DNA from: an uncultured Bacteroidales bacterium
Lineage (GTDB): Bacteria; Bacteroidota; Bacteroidia; Bacteroidales; UBA932
DNA: 15,899 bases
Direction: 5' to 3'
Assembly: GCA_900546395.1 (NCBI GenBank)
Contig: URDD01000059.1
Location: 1 to 15,899 of the forward strand
In this document: positions 1 to 7,360 of the stretch, piece by piece
How the letters are laid out: the number at the start of each line of letters is the position of its first letter
Numbering within the stretch: the first letter of the stretch is position 1
Notes under the pieces: generated by a model
Database searches by the model: none
Told to the model about the DNA's origin: nothing
What the model saw: the letters and a program-made list of their open reading frames with translations, nothing else
Program-made: the position numbers and the translations under genes

Positions 1-335
<335 letters not shown>

Positions 336-374
336 AAGAATGAGCAATCGAGTTTATCTCTCTCAGTCGCATAT

Positions 375-487
375 TGCGGTGGCTATAGCGGCGGGGATCC
401 ACCTCTTCCCATACCGAACAGAGCCGTTAAGCCCGCTTGCGCCGATGGTACTGCCCCACAAGGGTGGGAGAGTAGGCAGCTGCCGCG
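375..487 (+). rRNA. 5S rRNA
   Basis: A complete 5S rRNA. The terminal helix pairs GCGGTGGC (376-383) with GCTGCCGC (479-486). The conserved internal stretches CCATACCGAACAG and GCCGATGGTACTGC are present. The length of about 112 nt is normal. It lies about 40 bases after the 23S end, and no tRNA gene lies between it and the terminator. End positions are set from the terminal helix and may be off by one or two bases. Confidence 0.95.
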
Positions 488-497
488 CTTCTATAGG

Positions 498-532
498 AGT
501 CCTGGAGAAACATCTTCTCCGGGACTTTTTTT
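498..532 (+). terminator. Intrinsic terminator of the rRNA operon
   Basis: A 12-bp stem (498-509 with 515-526, one G-T pair) and a five-base ACATC loop, running directly into seven T residues (526-532). It sits just after the 5S gene on the same strand, so it marks the end of the rRNA transcript. Confidence 0.93.
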
Positions 533-653
533 ATTGCCATACTGCAACTCTTTTATATTATCTTGTACCGGACGGTTTTCTTTTCTCATTTCAGATTCAT
601 TTCAGAATTCCTCTCTTACTTTGTATTATTAATCATAGTAAATAATTTATAAT

Positions 654-1094
654 ATGAGAAAGATATTTGCAATATTAGCCTTTATTACGGGCATACTGAC
701 ATTTGCGAGCTGCGAAGATGAAAGACAGATAAAAGACACTAAGCTCCCTTCTGATGCGCGCTCTTTTATTTCACTGTATTTTCCTGATCTGGAAATTATC
801 TATGCAGAAAAGGATTTTGATGATCGCGGACGCAGTTATAGCGTTAAGCTATCAGATGGAACAGAAATAGAATTTTTCGAGTCCGGTGAGTGGGAGTCTG
901 TCGATTGCAAGTTTTCGTCCGTTCCTGATGGAATTGTCCCGGTTGCGATTCTGGATGATATAAGGCAACGCCTTCCTCAGTATAGGATTACAAAGATCGA
1001 GAAGGAAACAGGAGGTTATGAACTCGAGGTTTCAGGCAAGACTTATATTTATGATAAAAATGGAGTTTTTGTAAGCGAGTCATACTCGGACTGA
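654..1094 (+). CDS. PepSY-like domain lipoprotein
   Basis: A 146-aa protein of the Bacteroidota PepSY-like (BLIP-like, DUF2874) family. Residues 1-19 form an SPII signal peptide with a TFASC lipobox, so C20 should be lipidated and the protein anchored in the periplasm or at the cell surface. The mature part reads as two similar halves (about 30-85 and 92-143). They carry the family's alternating pattern: an FP or LP turn, a Y-V-L strand ending in DGTEIEF, then G-W and VP-IVP. Function in this family is poorly known. The PepSY fold is often linked to modulation of proteases or sensing, but nothing here shows a partner. The start is the only ATG before the signal peptide. A weak -7-like TTACTTTG lies at 616-623. 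It stands alone between the rRNA terminator and the met promoter. Confidence 0.85.
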   Translation: MRKIFAILAFITGILTFASCEDERQIKDTKLPSDARSFISLYFPDLEIIYAEKDFDDRGRSYSVKLSDGTEIEFFESGEWESVDCKFSSVPDGIVPVAILDDIRQRLPQYRITKIEKETGGYELEVSGKTYIYDKNGVFVSESYSD

Positions 1095-1121
1095 CACCTG
1101 TATCATTTTTTATAGATAATT

Positions 1122-1161
1122 ATTTAGTGATTTTTTGCTTATTTGCAAAAAATCACTAAAT
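1122..1161. repeat. Perfect 17-bp inverted repeat, possible operator and/or terminator
   Basis: The arms 1122-1138 and 1145-1161 are exact reverse complements and are separated by six bases (TTATTT). The repeat is AT-rich, begins 28 bases after the PepSY-like gene and is followed by a T-rich stretch, so it could terminate that gene. It also overlaps the promoter of the met operon: the -33 box lies in the left arm and the first half of the -7 box is the end of the right arm. A dimeric repressor bound here would occlude RNA polymerase. Which role holds cannot be told from the sequence. Confidence 0.85.
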
Positions 1162-1164
1162 TTG
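1134..1164 (+). promoter_or_regulatory. Bacteroidota-type promoter of the metX-thrA-metY-asd operon
   Basis: TTTG at 1134-1137, a spacer of exactly 19 bases, then TAAATTTG at 1157-1164. This is a full match to the Bacteroides consensus TTTG-N19-TAnnTTTG. Transcription should start near 1171, giving a leader of about 207 nt before metX. The promoter is embedded in the 17-bp inverted repeat. Confidence 0.7.
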
Positions 1165-1170
1165 TTTTTA

Positions 1171-1377
1171 GCAATGTTAGTAGTAACCTTCATATCATCA
1201 ATAATGTCTATGCGAATGCATCGTTAAGATGCATCGGTATTCTTTTGCCGTGTCGCGGACGAGATGTTTGCTCCGGCACCTTTTATTTAAAATCAATATT
1301 AATAGTAAATTGCAGGCAGAAGCGGGTATTCCACCTTTTTCTGCGCAGGTGTGTGCACATCTGCTAATAAGACGTTC
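1171..1377 (+). promoter_or_regulatory. Structured 5' leader of metX (candidate cis-regulatory RNA)
   Basis: Between the predicted transcription start and the metX ATG I see four potential hairpins. They are ATGCATC/GATGCAT (1216-1222 with 1228-1234), GTGTCG/CGGCAC (1250-1255 with 1274-1279, one G-T pair), GCAGAA/TTCTGC (1316-1321 with 1339-1344) with a small GGT/ACC hairpin inside it, and GCAGGTGT/ACATCTGC (1345-1352 with 1357-1364). The last is followed by TAATAAGACG just before the start codon. A long folded leader ahead of a methionine operon suggests a riboswitch. I cannot match it to SAM-I, and a SAM-II-like fold is only hinted at by GCTAATAAG near the ATG. The family is therefore unassigned. 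Confidence 0.4.
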
Positions 1378-2397
1378 ATGATGATAAAAAAAGAGTTTAT
1401 ATATAAAGGAAGATTCGAGTTTGAGGCGGGCGGCTATTTGGATAATATTAAGATTGTATATCATATTACTGAAGGAACTGTAGATCCATCGAAGAAAACT
1501 ATTTGGATTTGCCATGCACTTACAGCCAATTCAGATCCGACAGACTGGTGGCCGGAATTAGTAGGAGCTGGTAAATTTCTTGATACAGAAAAGTTCAATA
1601 TCGTATGTGCAAATATGCTTTGTTCTGCATACGGATCATCTGGCCCTTCTTCCACTGTCGGCATCAGTTGTTATTATCTGGATTTCCCGAAAGTGACCGT
1701 AAGGGATATTGTCAGAGCGGAAATATTGCTCCGTAAGCATCTGGGCATAGAGAAAATAGATCTTCTTGTAGGAGGCTCTATCGGAGGTTTTCAGGCCTTG
1801 GAATGGGCTATTGAAGAGCCTGATATTATTGTAAATGCTTCATTTATCGCTTGCGGATCTCGGGTTACACCTTGGCTAACAGCCAACAATGAAGCTCAGA
1901 GAATGGCTATTGAAGCTGATATATCTTTCAGAAAATGTGAAAATCTTGATGGCGGCGCAGCTGGCTTGAGGGCTGCAAGGGCTATGGCTCTCATTTCATA
2001 CAGAAGTTATGAAGGTTATAATGTCACCCAGTTTGAAAATGAAACAGATACTCTTTTTGCAGACAGAGCGGCTTCATATGAGAGATATCAGGGAAAGAAA
2101 CTTTCTGACAGATTTGATGCCTATTCTTATTGGTATCTTACTTATTCTGTTGACAGTCATAATGTAGGCAGGGGGCGTGGTGGAGTTGAAGCCGCACTTT
2201 CCAGAATCAGAGCAAACTGTGCCGTAATAGGTATTGACAGTGACAGGCTGTTTCCTGTCTGTGAGCAGAAATTCTTGGCGGAGAATATTGCAGGAGCAGA
2301 GTATTATGAGATTTCATCTGCATTCGGACATGATGGATTCCTTCTGGAGTACAGCCAGATAGAGAAAATTCTCAGACCTTTTTTAGAAAATCGTTAA
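1378..2397 (+). CDS. metX: Homoserine O-acetyltransferase
   Basis: Alpha/beta-hydrolase enzyme that acylates homoserine from acetyl-CoA (some MetX proteins use succinyl-CoA), giving the substrate for direct sulfhydrylation by the metY product downstream. About 339 aa, normal for the family. The nucleophile elbow GGSIGG puts the catalytic serine at 134. SDRLFP places the catalytic aspartate near 289, and FGHDGF the histidine near 318. The conserved CHALTANSDPTDWW and NMLCSAYGSSGPSS stretches are also present. The frame is open back to a GTG at 1351, but family alignment begins at IKKEF, so one of the tandem ATGs at 1378 or 1381 is the start. First gene of the operon; thrA follows after 22 bases. 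Confidence 0.93.
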   Translation: MMIKKEFIYKGRFEFEAGGYLDNIKIVYHITEGTVDPSKKTIWICHALTANSDPTDWWPELVGAGKFLDTEKFNIVCANMLCSAYGSSGPSSTVGISCYYLDFPKVTVRDIVRAEILLRKHLGIEKIDLLVGGSIGGFQALEWAIEEPDIIVNASFIACGSRVTPWLTANNEAQRMAIEADISFRKCENLDGGAAGLRAARAMALISYRSYEGYNVTQFENETDTLFADRAASYERYQGKKLSDRFDAYSYWYLTYSVDSHNVGRGRGGVEAALSRIRANCAVIGIDSDRLFPVCEQKFLAENIAGAEYYEISSAFGHDGFLLEYSQIEKILRPFLENR

Positions 2398-2419
2398 CCT
2401 GATAATAGAACTTATAGAT

Positions 2420-4885
2420 ATGCAAGTAATGAAATTCGGTGGCACTTCAGTTGCCAATTCCTCAAATATAGCTAAGGTAGTAGATATCGTGTCAAAGGCT
2501 GTAGGCCGTGACAGGACAATTCTCGTTTGTTCTGCAATAAGCGGATTTACAGATGCTCTTATAAAAACCGGACATCTTGCTGCAGAAAAAGACGAAAGTT
2601 ACCGTGATGTTATAGAAGAATACAAAGGGAAGCATCATGAAATTATAAGAGAACTTCTGCCTTTGGAAAAGCAGGAGGAAAGTCTGGAGGTCTGTGACAA
2701 TATTTTTGATTCGCTGAGAGATATTGTCCAAGGTGTGTTCTTGCTTGGAGAATTGAGTCCGGTCAGCCTTGATGCCATACAAAGCTGCGGCGAGTTGTTG
2801 TCAACAAGAATTATAGCCACAAAACTGGCCTCAATCGGAATTGCGACGAAGTGGATTGACTCAAGGAAAATAATAAAGACTTCTGTAAGGGAAGGTGGCA
2901 GCACCGTAGATTTATCAAAAACATACTGCAATGTTTCAAAAATGGTGGAGTCTAATCCGATTACATCGCTTTTTGTCCTTCCCGGTTTCATAGCATCTGA
3001 TGAGCAAGGCAGGACTACGACACTGGGCAGAGGAGGTTCAGACTATTCGGCATCACTGATGGCTGTGGGATGTAACGCTCGTATCCTTGAGATATGGACT
3101 GATGTTCCAGGAATGATGACTGCTAATCCTAAAATTGTTCCTGGAGCTAAGACTATAAGCAATATTTCTTACCGGGCTGCTTTGGAACTTTCGCATTTCG
3201 GAGCGAAGGTTATATATCCGCCTACAATTCAGCCAGTAGTATCGGAGGGTATTCCAATTTATGTGAAGAATACATTTGCTCCGGATACTCCGGGTACGCT
3301 GATAGAGAAGAACCCTCCTCGCGGAAAAGAAAAACTAATAGGAATATCCAACTCGGACAATATTGCCCTTATATCTCTGGAAGGCAGTGGTATGGTAGGA
3401 ATTCCAGGCTTTTCAAGCCGTCTTTTCGATACTTTGAGCCGAAGCGGAATAAATATAATTCTCATAACACAGGCTTCGTCTGTGCATACAATGTGCATTG
3501 CAGTGTCAGAGAAAGATGCAGACCGTGCAAAAGAAGCTGCAGATACCTGTTTTGCCTATGAAATTTCTTTAGGAAAACTAAATCCGCTAAAGGTGGAAAA
3601 AGGCTTTTCCATTGTATGCCTTGTTGGTGATGATATCCTTAACCAGTGTGGTACTACAGGCCGTATGCTGGCTGCGCTTGGCCGCCATAGCGTTCCTATT
3701 CGTGCAACGGCGCAAGGTTCATCAGAAAGAAATATATCAGTCATAGTACACTCTTCAGATGTAAGCAGGTCAATAAGATATATACATGATGAGTTTTTCT
3801 CAAAGTCTTCTGTACAGGATGTAAACCTTTTCATTGCAGGGTATGGCACAGTAGGACGTGCGCTTATAGATATTATCAGGAAAAACGGTGATTCAATTGC
3901 GTCCAGAACAGGAAAAAGGCTTCGAATTGCAGGTCTTTCAAACAGCAGGAAGTATGTGATTGACACAGACGGTCTTGGTCTTGACAACATCAAGGAAAGA
4001 CTGGAAAATGGAGAAAGCGCTGCAGATGAGGCATATTTTGAGGCTCTGGCGGCAGTGTCTTTGGAAAATTCCGTTTTTGTTGACTGTACGGCAAGTTCGG
4101 ATATAGCTTACAAATATATGAATCTGTTCAGGCACGGATATTCAGTAGTCGCCTGCAATAAGATTACATTCTCTTCTCCTTACAGCCAGTACCGGGCTCT
4201 TAAGCAGTCTGCATTGGAAAATGGGGCATCTCTTCGCTATGAAACTACAGTAGGTGCAGCATTGCCTATTCTGGAGTCTATATCACGAAGTATAAACAGT
4301 GGAGACTGTATCCATAAGATAGAAGCAGTGCTGTCAGGTACTTTGAATTATATATTCAGCACATACGAAGGAGGACGGACAGGAACATTTGCGGAAATCG
4401 TGCGCAGAGCCCGTGAGGCCGGTTATACGGAGCCGGATCCGAGGCTGGATCTCAGCGGAAGAGATGTGCTGAGGAAACTTCTTATACTGTCGCGTGAAGC
4501 GGAAGTCGGAATAGATGAGAAAGATGTGGAGATAACTCCAGTTCTCGGCCCGGAATTCTTTGAAGGCAAAGTGGAAGACTTTTATTGCAAGCTCGAAGAG
4601 AACGAAAGCTTTTTTGCTGCAAGATATGAGGAGGCAGCTTCAAAGGGTTTGAGACAGAGATTTATAGCTTCTCTTGTCAGGGATGAGACATCTGATTTTG
4701 GCTATAAAGCAGCTATGTCCCTGGAAAATGTCGGGCCGCAGCACCCTCTTTACAATCTTTGCGGAACTGACAATGCAGCTATAATAACCACTGAGTTTTA
4801 TCCGTCCCCGTTAGTTATACAGGGAGCAGGAGCAGGAGCATATCAGACAGCATCAGGTGTACTGAATGATATATTGGCACGATAA
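2420..4885 (+). CDS. thrA: Bifunctional aspartate kinase / homoserine dehydrogenase
   Basis: A fused enzyme of 821 aa, the usual size of ThrA/MetL proteins. It catalyses the first step (aspartate to aspartyl phosphate) and third step (aspartate semialdehyde to homoserine) of the aspartate-family pathway; asd at the operon's end supplies the step between. The kinase is N-terminal: KFGGTSV at 5-11 and GRGGSDYSA at 203-211. Two ACT-like regulatory segments follow at about 313-370 and 395-460, where threonine or methionine feedback would act. The dehydrogenase begins at about 468: GYGTVG (474-479) binds the cofactor, with catalytic-site K581, GTLNYIF (640-646), and E671, D677, D682 and K686 spaced exactly as in known enzymes. 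It could equally be the MetL isoform by name; ligand specificity is not readable from the sequence. No frame damage is seen. Confidence 0.95.
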   Translation: MQVMKFGGTSVANSSNIAKVVDIVSKAVGRDRTILVCSAISGFTDALIKTGHLAAEKDESYRDVIEEYKGKHHEIIRELLPLEKQEESLEVCDNIFDSLRDIVQGVFLLGELSPVSLDAIQSCGELLSTRIIATKLASIGIATKWIDSRKIIKTSVREGGSTVDLSKTYCNVSKMVESNPITSLFVLPGFIASDEQGRTTTLGRGGSDYSASLMAVGCNARILEIWTDVPGMMTANPKIVPGAKTISNISYRAALELSHFGAKVIYPPTIQPVVSEGIPIYVKNTFAPDTPGTLIEKNPPRGKEKLIGISNSDNIALISLEGSGMVGIPGFSSRLFDTLSRSGINIILITQASSVHTMCIAVSEKDADRAKEAADTCFAYEISLGKLNPLKVEKGFSIVCLVGDDILNQCGTTGRMLAALGRHSVPIRATAQGSSERNISVIVHSSDVSRSIRYIHDEFFSKSSVQDVNLFIAGYGTVGRALIDIIRKNGDSIASRTGKRLRIAGLSNSRKYVIDTDGLGLDNIKERLENGESAADEAYFEALAAVSLENSVFVDCTASSDIAYKYMNLFRHGYSVVACNKITFSSPYSQYRALKQSALENGASLRYETTVGAALPILESISRSINSGDCIHKIEAVLSGTLNYIFSTYEGGRTGTFAEIVRRAREAGYTEPDPRLDLSGRDVLRKLLILSREAEVGIDEKDVEITPVLGPEFFEGKVEDFYCKLEENESFFAARYEEAASKGLRQRFIASLVRDETSDFGYKAAMSLENVGPQHPLYNLCGTDNAAIITTEFYPSPLVIQGAGAGAYQTASGVLNDILAR

Positions 4886-4909
4886 TAATAGAACAAAAAC
4901 AAATAGATT

Positions 4910-6181
4910 ATGGCACGAGATTATAAATTTGAAACCCTGCAAGTAAGGGCAGGACAGGAAATCGATCCGGTATCCAAAGGTACTGCAGTTCCGATTTATC
5001 AGAGCACAGCATATACTTTTGACAATATGCAGTACGGGGCAGATTTGTTTACATTGAGCAAGCCTGGAAATATTTATACCCGTATTACAAATACTACGAC
5101 AGATGTTTTTGAGAAACGTATGGCTGCCCTGGAAGGAGGAGTGGCTGCTACGGCTACAGCTTCGGGTCAGTCTGCTGTCCTGCTCAGTATTCTGAATGTG
5201 GCCGGAAGGGGAGACAATGTGGTTGCATCTCCTTTTCTCTATGGAGGGACATTTACAATGTTTGCCATTACCCTCAGGGATATGGGGATAGAGGTCAGGT
5301 TTGCGAAGAGCGACAAGGCTGAAGATCTGGCTTCATGCATTGACACGGATACGAAGGCAATCTTCATAGAAAATCTGGCAAATCCCGCATTCAGTATCCC
5401 TGATTATGAGCCTATTGTGGATCTGGCCCGTAAACATGGCATATGTGTGCTTACAGACAACACATTTGGAATGGGAGGATACCTTTTCCGTCCTTTTGAC
5501 TGGGGCGTAAATGTAAGTGTGCATTCCGCTACAAAGTGGATATGCGGACATGGTACGGCACTTGGAGGCGTTGTAGTCGATGGAGGAAATTTTGACTGGA
5601 CTTCTGAAAGATATCCGCTGCTTGCCGCTCCTTCGGAAAGCTACCACGGTGTGGTATATACGGAAGTTTTCGGCAGGGCTGCGTTTGCCGGCAGAGTCCG
5701 TGTGGACGGACTTAGGAATCTTGGTCCCGCTCCTTCTCCGTTCAACTCTTTCCTGATGTTACAAGGTCTTGAAACACTTTCCCTAAGGGCTGAAAGATGT
5801 TGTGAAAACACTCTTGCATTGGCAGAGTTTTTGGAAAAGCATCCGTCTGTGGAAAGTGTGAACTATCCCGGACTAAAGTCCAATCCTTACCATATATTGG
5901 GAAAGAAATATCTTAAGCATGGTTTTGGAGGAGTCTTGACATTCAGGACTAAAGGAGGCTTTGATGCAGCGGCCGCTCTTGTTGACAGGCTGGAGCTCAT
6001 ACTACATGTAGGCAGCGTCGGTGACGCCAAGTCGCTGATAGTGCATCCGGCATCAACTACGCATTCTCAGCTTAGTCCTTCTGAACAGGTTGCGGCAGGA
6101 GTTTATCCGAATATGCTTAGATTGTCTGTCGGTATTGAAAATATCGATGACCTGATTTATGATTTGAAGAATGCCCTTTAG
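4910..6181 (+). CDS. metY: O-acetylhomoserine sulfhydrylase (aminocarboxypropyltransferase)
   Basis: A PLP enzyme of the Cys/Met metabolism family, 423 aa. It joins O-acetylhomoserine with sulfide to give homocysteine, using the product of metX. The Schiff-base lysine is K209 in SATKWICGHG. The LTDNTFG stretch contributes the cofactor-binding aspartate, and the family's TASGQSA segment is present near residue 85. The C-terminal RLSVGIENIDDL is the standard end signature. The length and the insert after the lysine (GGNFDW onward) fit MetY rather than the shorter cystathionine synthases MetB/MetC. The ATG lies 24 bases after thrA with no internal terminator, so the gene is co-transcribed. With metX it forms a complete direct-sulfhydrylation route; no metB or metC is in the window. 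Confidence 0.93.
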   Translation: MARDYKFETLQVRAGQEIDPVSKGTAVPIYQSTAYTFDNMQYGADLFTLSKPGNIYTRITNTTTDVFEKRMAALEGGVAATATASGQSAVLLSILNVAGRGDNVVASPFLYGGTFTMFAITLRDMGIEVRFAKSDKAEDLASCIDTDTKAIFIENLANPAFSIPDYEPIVDLARKHGICVLTDNTFGMGGYLFRPFDWGVNVSVHSATKWICGHGTALGGVVVDGGNFDWTSERYPLLAAPSESYHGVVYTEVFGRAAFAGRVRVDGLRNLGPAPSPFNSFLMLQGLETLSLRAERCCENTLALAEFLEKHPSVESVNYPGLKSNPYHILGKKYLKHGFGGVLTFRTKGGFDAAAALVDRLELILHVGSVGDAKSLIVHPASTTHSQLSPSEQVAAGVYPNMLRLSVGIENIDDLIYDLKNAL

Positions 6182-6241
6182 AGACGTATTGTGTGGGGAA
6201 CTCTATTGATAAGGAAAAATATAAATATAAAGTAGAAAATT

Positions 6242-7249
6242 ATGAAAGTTGCAGTAGTTGGTGCTACCGGACTGGTTGGCACAAGGATGCTTGAAGTGTT
6301 GGCAGAAAGAAATTTTCCGGTAACGGAACTTTATCCTGTAGCATCATCAAAATCGGTAGGCAGGAAGATTGTATTTAAAGGAAAGGAATGGACAGTGGTA
6401 AGTGCGGATGATGCCATTGCGGCAAGACCGGACGTTGCTTTGTTTTCAGCAGGAGAAGATGCTTCCAGAGAGCTTGCTCCTAAGTTTGCCGAGGCAGGAT
6501 GCCGTGTCGTTGACAATTCGTCCTGCTGGAGAATGGACCCGTCAAAGAAACTTGTTGTTCCTGAAATCAACGGAGACTGTATAGAAAAGGATGATATGAT
6601 CATAGCCAATCCAAATTGCTCTACTATCCAGATGCTTATGCCTCTGGCACCTCTCCATAAGGCATTTACAATAAAAAGAATTGTAGTATCTACATACCAG
6701 TCTGTGACTGGTACTGGGTATAAGGCATTGAACCAGATGGAAGCAGAGCGTTCCGGTCAGAAATGGGGAGAATACCCTGCAGTATATCCTTATCCCATAG
6801 ATGAAAACATTCTTCCTCATATAGATTCTTTTTTGGAGAACGGTTATACCAAGGAGGAAATGAAAATGGTCAATGAGACTCATAAGATATTGGACGAAAA
6901 CATTACAGTTTCTCCTACTACCGTAAGAGTACCTGTAAAGGGAGGTCACTCTGAGTCGATTAACCTTGAGTTTGAAAAAGATTTCACTTTAGAGCAGGTC
7001 AGGGAGATAATAGCATCGACTCCTGGATGTGCACTTGAGGATGACCCTGCAAATAATATATATCCGATGCCTCTTTTTGCCTGGGGAAAAGATGAAGTCT
7101 TCGTAGGACGTATCCGTAGGGATCCATCTGTAAAGTATGGCTTGAATCTATGGTGCGTTGCTGACAATCTTCGCAAGGGAGCTGCGACAAATGCAGTCCA
7201 GATTGCAGAAAAGCTTATAGAGAAAGGATTTCTGCCAGTTTCAGAATAA
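6242..7249 (+). CDS. asd: Aspartate-semialdehyde dehydrogenase
   Basis: An NADP-dependent enzyme of 335 aa that reduces aspartyl phosphate to aspartate semialdehyde, the branch point to lysine (and diaminopimelate for the cell wall), threonine and methionine. GATGLVG at residues 8-14 is the dinucleotide-binding turn. The catalytic cysteine is C126 in NPNCSTIQ, and the catalytic histidine is H236 in VKGGHSESI. The protein belongs to the short asd type common in Bacteroidota and Firmicutes. It is last in the operon, 60 bases after metY, and is followed by an intrinsic terminator. Its product directly supplies the substrate of the dehydrogenase half of the thrA protein, three genes upstream of the terminator. 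Confidence 0.95.
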   Translation: MKVAVVGATGLVGTRMLEVLAERNFPVTELYPVASSKSVGRKIVFKGKEWTVVSADDAIAARPDVALFSAGEDASRELAPKFAEAGCRVVDNSSCWRMDPSKKLVVPEINGDCIEKDDMIIANPNCSTIQMLMPLAPLHKAFTIKRIVVSTYQSVTGTGYKALNQMEAERSGQKWGEYPAVYPYPIDENILPHIDSFLENGYTKEEMKMVNETHKILDENITVSPTTVRVPVKGGHSESINLEFEKDFTLEQVREIIASTPGCALEDDPANNIYPMPLFAWGKDEVFVGRIRRDPSVKYGLNLWCVADNLRKGAATNAVQIAEKLIEKGFLPVSE

Positions 7250-7265
7250 CAACAGAATAAAGGTA

Positions 7266-7297
7266 CACCCCAGCTGACTGCAGCTGGGGTGCTTTTT
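7266..7297 (+). terminator. Intrinsic terminator of the metX-thrA-metY-asd operon
   Basis: An 11-bp perfect stem, CACCCCAGCTG (7266-7276) with CAGCTGGGGTG (7281-7291), a four-base ACTG loop, then CTTTTT. It lies 16 bases after the asd stop. For the converging minus-strand gene the same hairpin lacks a good T-run, so it is mainly a plus-strand terminator. A second weak AAAACC/GGTTTT hairpin follows at 7298-7317. Confidence 0.93.
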
Positions 7298-7360
7298 AAA
7301 ACCATATTCTCGGTTTTTCAATATAGATAAGTTCTATGTGCACTTCTTTAGTCCTGTTTG

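Noticed and set aside
1351..1377. GTG at 1351 as the start of metX
   Set aside because: It adds nine residues not seen in MetX proteins and lies inside the last leader hairpin; the ATGs at 1378/1381 fit the family start.
1185..1380. SAM-I (S-box) riboswitch ahead of metX
   Set aside because: The conserved SAM-I core segments are not present; only an unassigned folded leader can be supported.
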